From: UBA9337 sp036584565
GTDB lineage: Bacteria > Patescibacteriota > Minisyncoccia > Moranbacterales > UBA9337
Assembly (NCBI GenBank): GCA_036584565.1
Contig: JAZHDF010000063.1
Span: 1-16,754 of the forward strand
Reading direction: 5' to 3'
Length of the DNA stretch: 16,754 bases
The notes under the pieces were generated by a model. It was not told the origin of the DNA. It searched no databases and was given only the letters and a program-made list of their open reading frames with translations. Positions 14,051-16,754 of the stretch are shown here, piece by piece (position 1 is the first letter of the stretch; each line of letters starts with the position of its first letter). A program made the position numbers and the translations under genes.

Positions 14051-14104
14051 GTCCTTTGGTTTAGGGTGGTGAGCTTGTATTTAAGATGTTTTGAATTTCT
14101 CGGT

Positions 14105-14133
14105 TTGGCATTTGTCACTTTTGAGGCTATAAT
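14105..14133 (+). promoter_or_regulatory. Near-consensus sigma-70-type promoter
   Basis: -35 TTGGCA (14105-14110; five of six consensus bases), 17-bp spacer, -10 TATAAT (14128-14133). Predicted start is near 14140, about 180 nt before the next CDS at 14319. It is among the best-matched promoters in the window. Confidence 0.75.
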
Positions 14134-14138
14134 TAAGA

Positions 14139-14288
14139 TGTTGTTAAATCGGTGGCTAATAGGAAGTTATTTTCTTAAAAAAGTTTATTTTTCTCCGGCC
14201 TTTCGTTTCACACGGCAGCTATGAAAAATAACATTTCTTAAGGAAGCAAATTCAATATCAAGGTATTGCATCAAGTTTTACTTAATGC
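14139..14288 (+). ncRNA. Candidate structured leader or small RNA
   Basis: The transcript from 14105-14133 would contain GTTATTTT (14166-14173) able to pair with AAAATAAC (14225-14232), CAATA/TATTG (14253-14257, 14264-14268) around a 6-nt loop, and GCATCAAG/CTTAATGC (14268-14288) with one mismatch. A T-run about 13 nt after the last hairpin (14301-14307) could end it, though the gap is longer than in a standard terminator. No known RNA family is recognised. It could equally be an ordinary long 5' leader. Confidence 0.3.
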
Positions 14289-14318
14289 TAATTAAATTAT
14301 TTTTTTAATAAAATTCAA

Positions 14319-15134
14319 ATGAACAGATCCATAAAAAGATTGATTATTATTTTTGTTTACTTCATTATTTTCGGTTCAATCGGCAGTTTGATTTATTATG
14401 CTCTTTTGCCCGAGCCGACCTGTACGGACGGCAAGAAAAATCAAAAAGAAGTCGAGATCGATTGCGGGGGACCTTGCGCGCCTTGTGTCGAGGAGATTGT
14501 AGCGGAAGAAGTAAAAATTGAAGAAAAGTATTTTGTTTACGGTAATAATAATCGTTTTGACGTGATGGCCAAAATTTCCAATCCCAATGATCTTTATGGG
14601 GCCTCAAAATTTAATTATGAATTCAGACTTTTGGATCAATCCGGGGCGGTCTTGTCCAAAGAGGAGGGAGAAAGTTTTATCTTGCCCAAGGAAACCAAAT
14701 ATATCATCAAGCTTAACTTGTATTCCTCGGTTAATCCTTACACGGTTGATTTTTCCATCAAGGATGTAGAGTGGGAAGAATTAAGAGAATATGAAGAACC
14801 GGATTTGAATATTTATAACAAGGATTATAGCGCCGATCCGGACAAAAATACGGTATTCGGACTTTTGCGCAATGAAAGTTATTATGACTTTAATTCAATC
14901 GAAATAGATATTGTTTTGCGCGGTAAGGACGGCAACCCGGTAGCTTTGGGTAAAAACGAGATGAGAACCGTTAGATCGCAAGAGCAAAGAGATTTTAAAA
15001 TAGTTTGGCCTTATCGTTTCGGAGTCGAAGTGGAAGGTTTGGAGATTAGGGCCGAGGCGGATGTTTTCAATAGCGATAACTTTATAAAACAATATTTACC
15101 CAAGGAAAAATTTCAGGATTACGGCTCTTATTGA
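14319..15134 (+). CDS. Membrane-anchored CxDGxxN...DCGGxCxxC surface protein
   Basis: A 271-residue protein with one N-terminal membrane helix (about 8-29) and the rest outside. Immediately after the membrane comes a cysteine motif: C35-TDGKKN, then E46-IDC49-GGPC53-APC56. This pattern recurs in CPR surface proteins as I recall; it suggests a small disulfide-linked knot or a metal site. The remaining sequence (about 70-260) is beta-rich, with two immunoglobulin-like sections: a first with NRFDVMAKISNPNDL, and a second starting near 165. Similar FxLyD-type domains often sit in cell-surface proteins. No catalytic motif is present. The start follows a strong promoter by 180 nt and lacks a Shine-Dalgarno sequence. 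Stop is TGA. Confidence 0.82.
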   Translation: MNRSIKRLIIIFVYFIIFGSIGSLIYYALLPEPTCTDGKKNQKEVEIDCGGPCAPCVEEIVAEEVKIEEKYFVYGNNNRFDVMAKISNPNDLYGASKFNYEFRLLDQSGAVLSKEEGESFILPKETKYIIKLNLYSSVNPYTVDFSIKDVEWEELREYEEPDLNIYNKDYSADPDKNTVFGLLRNESYYDFNSIEIDIVLRGKDGNPVALGKNEMRTVRSQEQRDFKIVWPYRFGVEVEGLEIRAEADVFNSDNFIKQYLPKEKFQDYGSY

Positions 15135-15176
15135 TATTTCGAGTTAAACTTATCTTTTAAAAAGATTCTCCTGTCT

Positions 15177-16535
15177 TTAATTGCTTGCCCACAACTCAGG
15201 ATTGGTTGCTTTGAGTTGCCGGGCGATTTTTTCCAGTTCTCTTTTTTCAAGAGGTTTTTTATTGATTTTTTCTCGGATGCGGATTTCTCCCAAATAACGA
15301 TTCAAAATAGCGGCGATTTCTTCGGGTTTTTTATTTTTGAACTTCCGCATCTCCAAAACCAGCGCTTTTTTGATGGCCTTGGGATCGGTCTTTAAGCCCA
15401 GGACCCCTTCTTTTTTATTTGATTTTTGTATCTTTTGATTGTTGTCGTCAATATCCAGGCGAGCGTTTATTTTTTGCAAAGTTTTCATATCGGAAAAAAT
15501 TTTTTCAATGTATTCTTTGGTTTCATTGGGCCAACTTTTTTTGTCGGTGGGATTTTTGGAAAAATTGCCGATCCCCCAATTATAGGTGGCTAGGATTTTT
15601 TCGCGGCCCAAGCTTATCCAATTGTTTTCCAAGGATTTTTGACCGATACCGAAGCCGTTAAAAATTTGAGCCAGATATAATTTCCCGAAAGCTTCTCCCA
15701 GATTATAGTTTTGCCTTATCAGCTTGATGATTTCATTTAATGTTTCATCATTCAGATCTTCTTTTTTAAAATCGATCCGGGAATCTATTCTATTTATGTA
15801 TTTTATAACATCCCTGACTGTTTCGGGCATAACTTGCATTGAGCCCACCGCTCCCACCGGAGAGACGGCGTCTTTTTTGAAGCCGGATTCGTTCGCTTGG
15901 ATACAGAGCAAAAAATCTTGGGAAAAAATTTTCCGGGGAAAGAATTCGTCGTTTTTGAGAATGTTGCGGGAAAGGGCTTGGATTTGAACGGCAATATCGT
16001 GAGCCTTTTTGGCGGGAGATTCTTTTTCCATATCGGAATTGTGCGGTTTTGTCTTTCTTCCTTCGGGTTCAATTTTGATTATCAGAAGCTCATTTTTCTG
16101 AAGCTCTTTTTTGTAAGATTTTTGGATTTGTTGTCTTATTTTTTCCAAATTAAGCAAGTCGTTTGTTTTTGAGATTCTTAATTCGGCCTCTTCTTCTCGG
16201 GAAGAAGGATTATCGTTGCCGGGGATTTTTGATTCAAGTTTATTTCTTTCTTCGGGCTTTTCAAGATTTCCGGACTGGTCGGCCATTACCGAAAGAGCGG
16301 CGACAGAAAGGGCGATAAAAATTTTTTGATAAAGTTTGAGCTTTTCTTCAAAATCAAGACTCTCATTTCGGTGAGCTTGGTCAAATTCAACAATGGACTT
16401 GATGAATTTTTGGCGAAGGATTTCTTGAGCGGTTTTTGTTTCATGTGGGTTTTGGGGTGCCGTTTCTTTCTTTGGGAGAGAAGATAGTTCGGGCGAATTG
16501 TTTCCTTTTATTTTTATTTCTTCAAAATTGCGCAT
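15177..16535 (-). CDS. Membrane-anchored lytic transglycosylase (SLT, GH23)
   Basis: A 452-residue lytic transglycosylase, cleaving peptidoglycan between MurNAc and GlcNAc with 1,6-anhydro product. The N-terminal 69 residues are charged and cytosolic, then one hydrophobic helix (about 70-86) puts the rest outside. After a long E/K-rich helical spacer (about 90-195) comes the SLT domain: CIQANESGF (211-219) with the catalytic Glu216, VSPVGAVGSMQVMPETV (224-240), GKLYLAQI (284-291) and ATYNWGIGN (316-324). A helical basic tail follows. The frame is open upstream to 16637, but I chose 16535: the predicted promoter start is near 16555, and the extra 34 residues look like noncoding sequence. Divergent from the gene at 16717. 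Confidence 0.87.
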   Translation of the reverse strand: MRNFEEIKIKGNNSPELSSLPKKETAPQNPHETKTAQEILRQKFIKSIVEFDQAHRNESLDFEEKLKLYQKIFIALSVAALSVMADQSGNLEKPEERNKLESKIPGNDNPSSREEEAELRISKTNDLLNLEKIRQQIQKSYKKELQKNELLIIKIEPEGRKTKPHNSDMEKESPAKKAHDIAVQIQALSRNILKNDEFFPRKIFSQDFLLCIQANESGFKKDAVSPVGAVGSMQVMPETVRDVIKYINRIDSRIDFKKEDLNDETLNEIIKLIRQNYNLGEAFGKLYLAQIFNGFGIGQKSLENNWISLGREKILATYNWGIGNFSKNPTDKKSWPNETKEYIEKIFSDMKTLQKINARLDIDDNNQKIQKSNKKEGVLGLKTDPKAIKKALVLEMRKFKNKKPEEIAAILNRYLGEIRIREKINKKPLEKRELEKIARQLKATNPELWASN

Positions 16536-16561
16536 ATTTTTTGTGAAGTTAAAACATTTTA

Positions 16562-16590
16562 ATTTTAGCAAAAAATTCGTCTTTTTCCAA
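16562..16590 (-). promoter_or_regulatory. Promoter of the lytic transglycosylase gene
   Basis: On the minus strand, -35 TTGGAA (16590-16585), 17-bp spacer, and TGC before -10 TAAAAT (TGCTAAAAT, 16570-16562). The start is near 16555, which supports the ATG at 16535. The -35 sequence is the same as for the gene at 671-1123. Confidence 0.6.
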
Positions 16591-16646
16591 TTTGCCGAAG
16601 CTCGCTTAAAGTTAAAATTGAGCTGACTCTTGATCAAGACTTGATT

Positions 16647-16674
16647 TTGGCGCTATTTATCGTAAACTTATAAT
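16647..16674 (+). promoter_or_regulatory. Promoter of the gene starting at 16717
   Basis: -35 TTGGCG (16647-16652), 16-bp spacer, consensus -10 TATAAT (16669-16674). Predicted start is near 16681, about 36 nt before the ATG. Confidence 0.6.
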
Positions 16675-16689
16675 ATGGTAATTTTTTAA

Positions 16690-16709
16690 TCCCGCTTTTT
16701 CGGGAGCGG
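16690..16709 (+). promoter_or_regulatory. Alternative hairpins over a Shine-Dalgarno sequence
   Basis: TCCCG (16690-16694) can pair with CGGGA (16701-16705), or CCGCT (16692-16696) with AGCGG (16705-16709); the two cannot form together. Both 3' arms overlap GGAG (16703-16706), a ribosome site 10 bases before the ATG at 16717. It could control translation, or just be a short GC-rich palindrome. Confidence 0.4.
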
Positions 16710-16716
16710 AAAAAAT

Positions 16717-16754
16717 ATGGATATTAATTTTTTAGCGGTAGCCGTTTTTTTTGC
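16717..16754 (+). CDS. Partial CDS, N-terminus only (possibly DUF1761-like)
   Basis: Only the first 13 residues are in the window: MDINFLAVAVFF and onward, a short polar start followed by a hydrophobic helix. The support is a promoter, a GGAG ribosome site at normal distance and an uninterrupted frame to the window end. The start resembles DUF1761 membrane proteins, which commonly begin MxINxLAVxVA; this is a weak inference from very few residues. Confidence 0.5.
   Translation, partial: MDINFLAVAVFF

Larger units (their letters stand above)
13881..14318. other. Long intergenic region between divergent genes
   Basis: This 438-bp region separates rsmA from the 14319 gene. It holds a short GC-rich hairpin (14036-14050), a near-consensus plus-strand promoter (14105-14133), and a 180-nt potential leader or small RNA with a terminal hairpin (14268-14288). 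On the minus strand a weak TTGCTT-17-TAATCT pair (13946-13918) could serve rsmA. Confidence 0.7.

Noticed and set aside
15152..15166. Hairpin ATCTTT/AAAGAT between convergent genes as terminator
   Set aside because: Only a 6-bp A/T-rich stem with no clean T-tract directly after it; too weak to call.
16536..16637. Upstream in-frame extension of the lytic transglycosylase (34 extra residues)
   Set aside because: The predicted transcription start near 16555 lies inside this stretch, the added residues are basic and asparagine-rich like random AT-rich DNA, and the ATG at 16535 has the better context.
1..16754. TGA-recoded genetic code (as in Gracilibacteria or Absconditabacteria)
   Set aside because: Three real genes end at TGA at natural C-termini (5444, 13090, 15134), and no conserved protein needs TGA to be read as an amino acid.
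1..16754. Prophage, integrative element or insertion sequence
   Set aside because: No transposase, integrase, capsid, terminase, or terminal inverted repeats were seen; all genes are typical chromosomal ones.

Overview
The window looks like a piece of chromosome from a Patescibacteria (Candidate Phyla Radiation) bacterium, most likely of the Parcubacteria type. This is an inference from gene content and style. The DNA is AT-rich, genes are short and tightly spaced, and many proteins are unassigned membrane or secreted proteins. Shine-Dalgarno sequences are almost absent. Several families here are ones I associate with these genomes: the CxDGxxN...DCGGxCxxC surface protein, the YWTRHxxxKMxxYGLS protein, a secreted protein paired with a thrombospondin-type-3 Ca-binding protein, and a UbiA protein with a long membrane extension. 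TGA acts as a normal stop (ends of the genes at 5444, 13090 and 15134), so this is not one of the lineages that reads TGA as glycine.

Layout. 1-1123: a three-TM protein of unknown function and, convergent to it across a shared hairpin terminator, a YuiD-like (DUF212, divergent PAP2) membrane protein. 1124-5444: a compact divergent promoter, then lemA, a secreted beta-helix protein, the membrane protease htpX, and two small genes of unknown function. The second of these carries a palindromic repeat element inside its reading frame. 5445-5800: noncoding DNA with a dispersed-type repeat, a promoter, a hairpin, tRNA-Glu(TTC) and a terminator. 5871-7308: a small membrane protein, a DUF456 membrane protein and a DUF2103-like protein. 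7478-9163: a membrane-anchored GH73/lysozyme-like enzyme and a multi-pass membrane protein. 9214-11221 (minus): an overlapping two-gene operon of exported proteins. 11453-13090: a UbiA-type prenyltransferase with a large N-terminal membrane domain. 13107-13880 (minus): rsmA/ksgA. 13881-14318: a long intergenic region with a near-consensus promoter far upstream of the next gene. 14319-15134: a membrane-anchored Cys-motif protein. 15177-16535 (minus): a membrane-anchored lytic transglycosylase. 16717-end: the first codons of another gene.

Theme. Most genes act at or outside the membrane: two peptidoglycan-cleaving enzymes, membrane protein quality control (HtpX beside LemA), lipid/prenyl chemistry (UbiA, YuiD-like), a beta-helix surface protein, and an exported pair with Ca-binding repeats. 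RsmA and tRNA-Glu are the housekeeping translation genes. There is no transposase, integrase, CRISPR array or phage module. The most unusual signals are the palindromic element inside the 4992-5444 gene, the strong promoter with a ~180-nt leader or small RNA before 14319, hairpins placed just after promoters, and repeated use of extended -10 (TGn) promoters with few ribosome binding sites.
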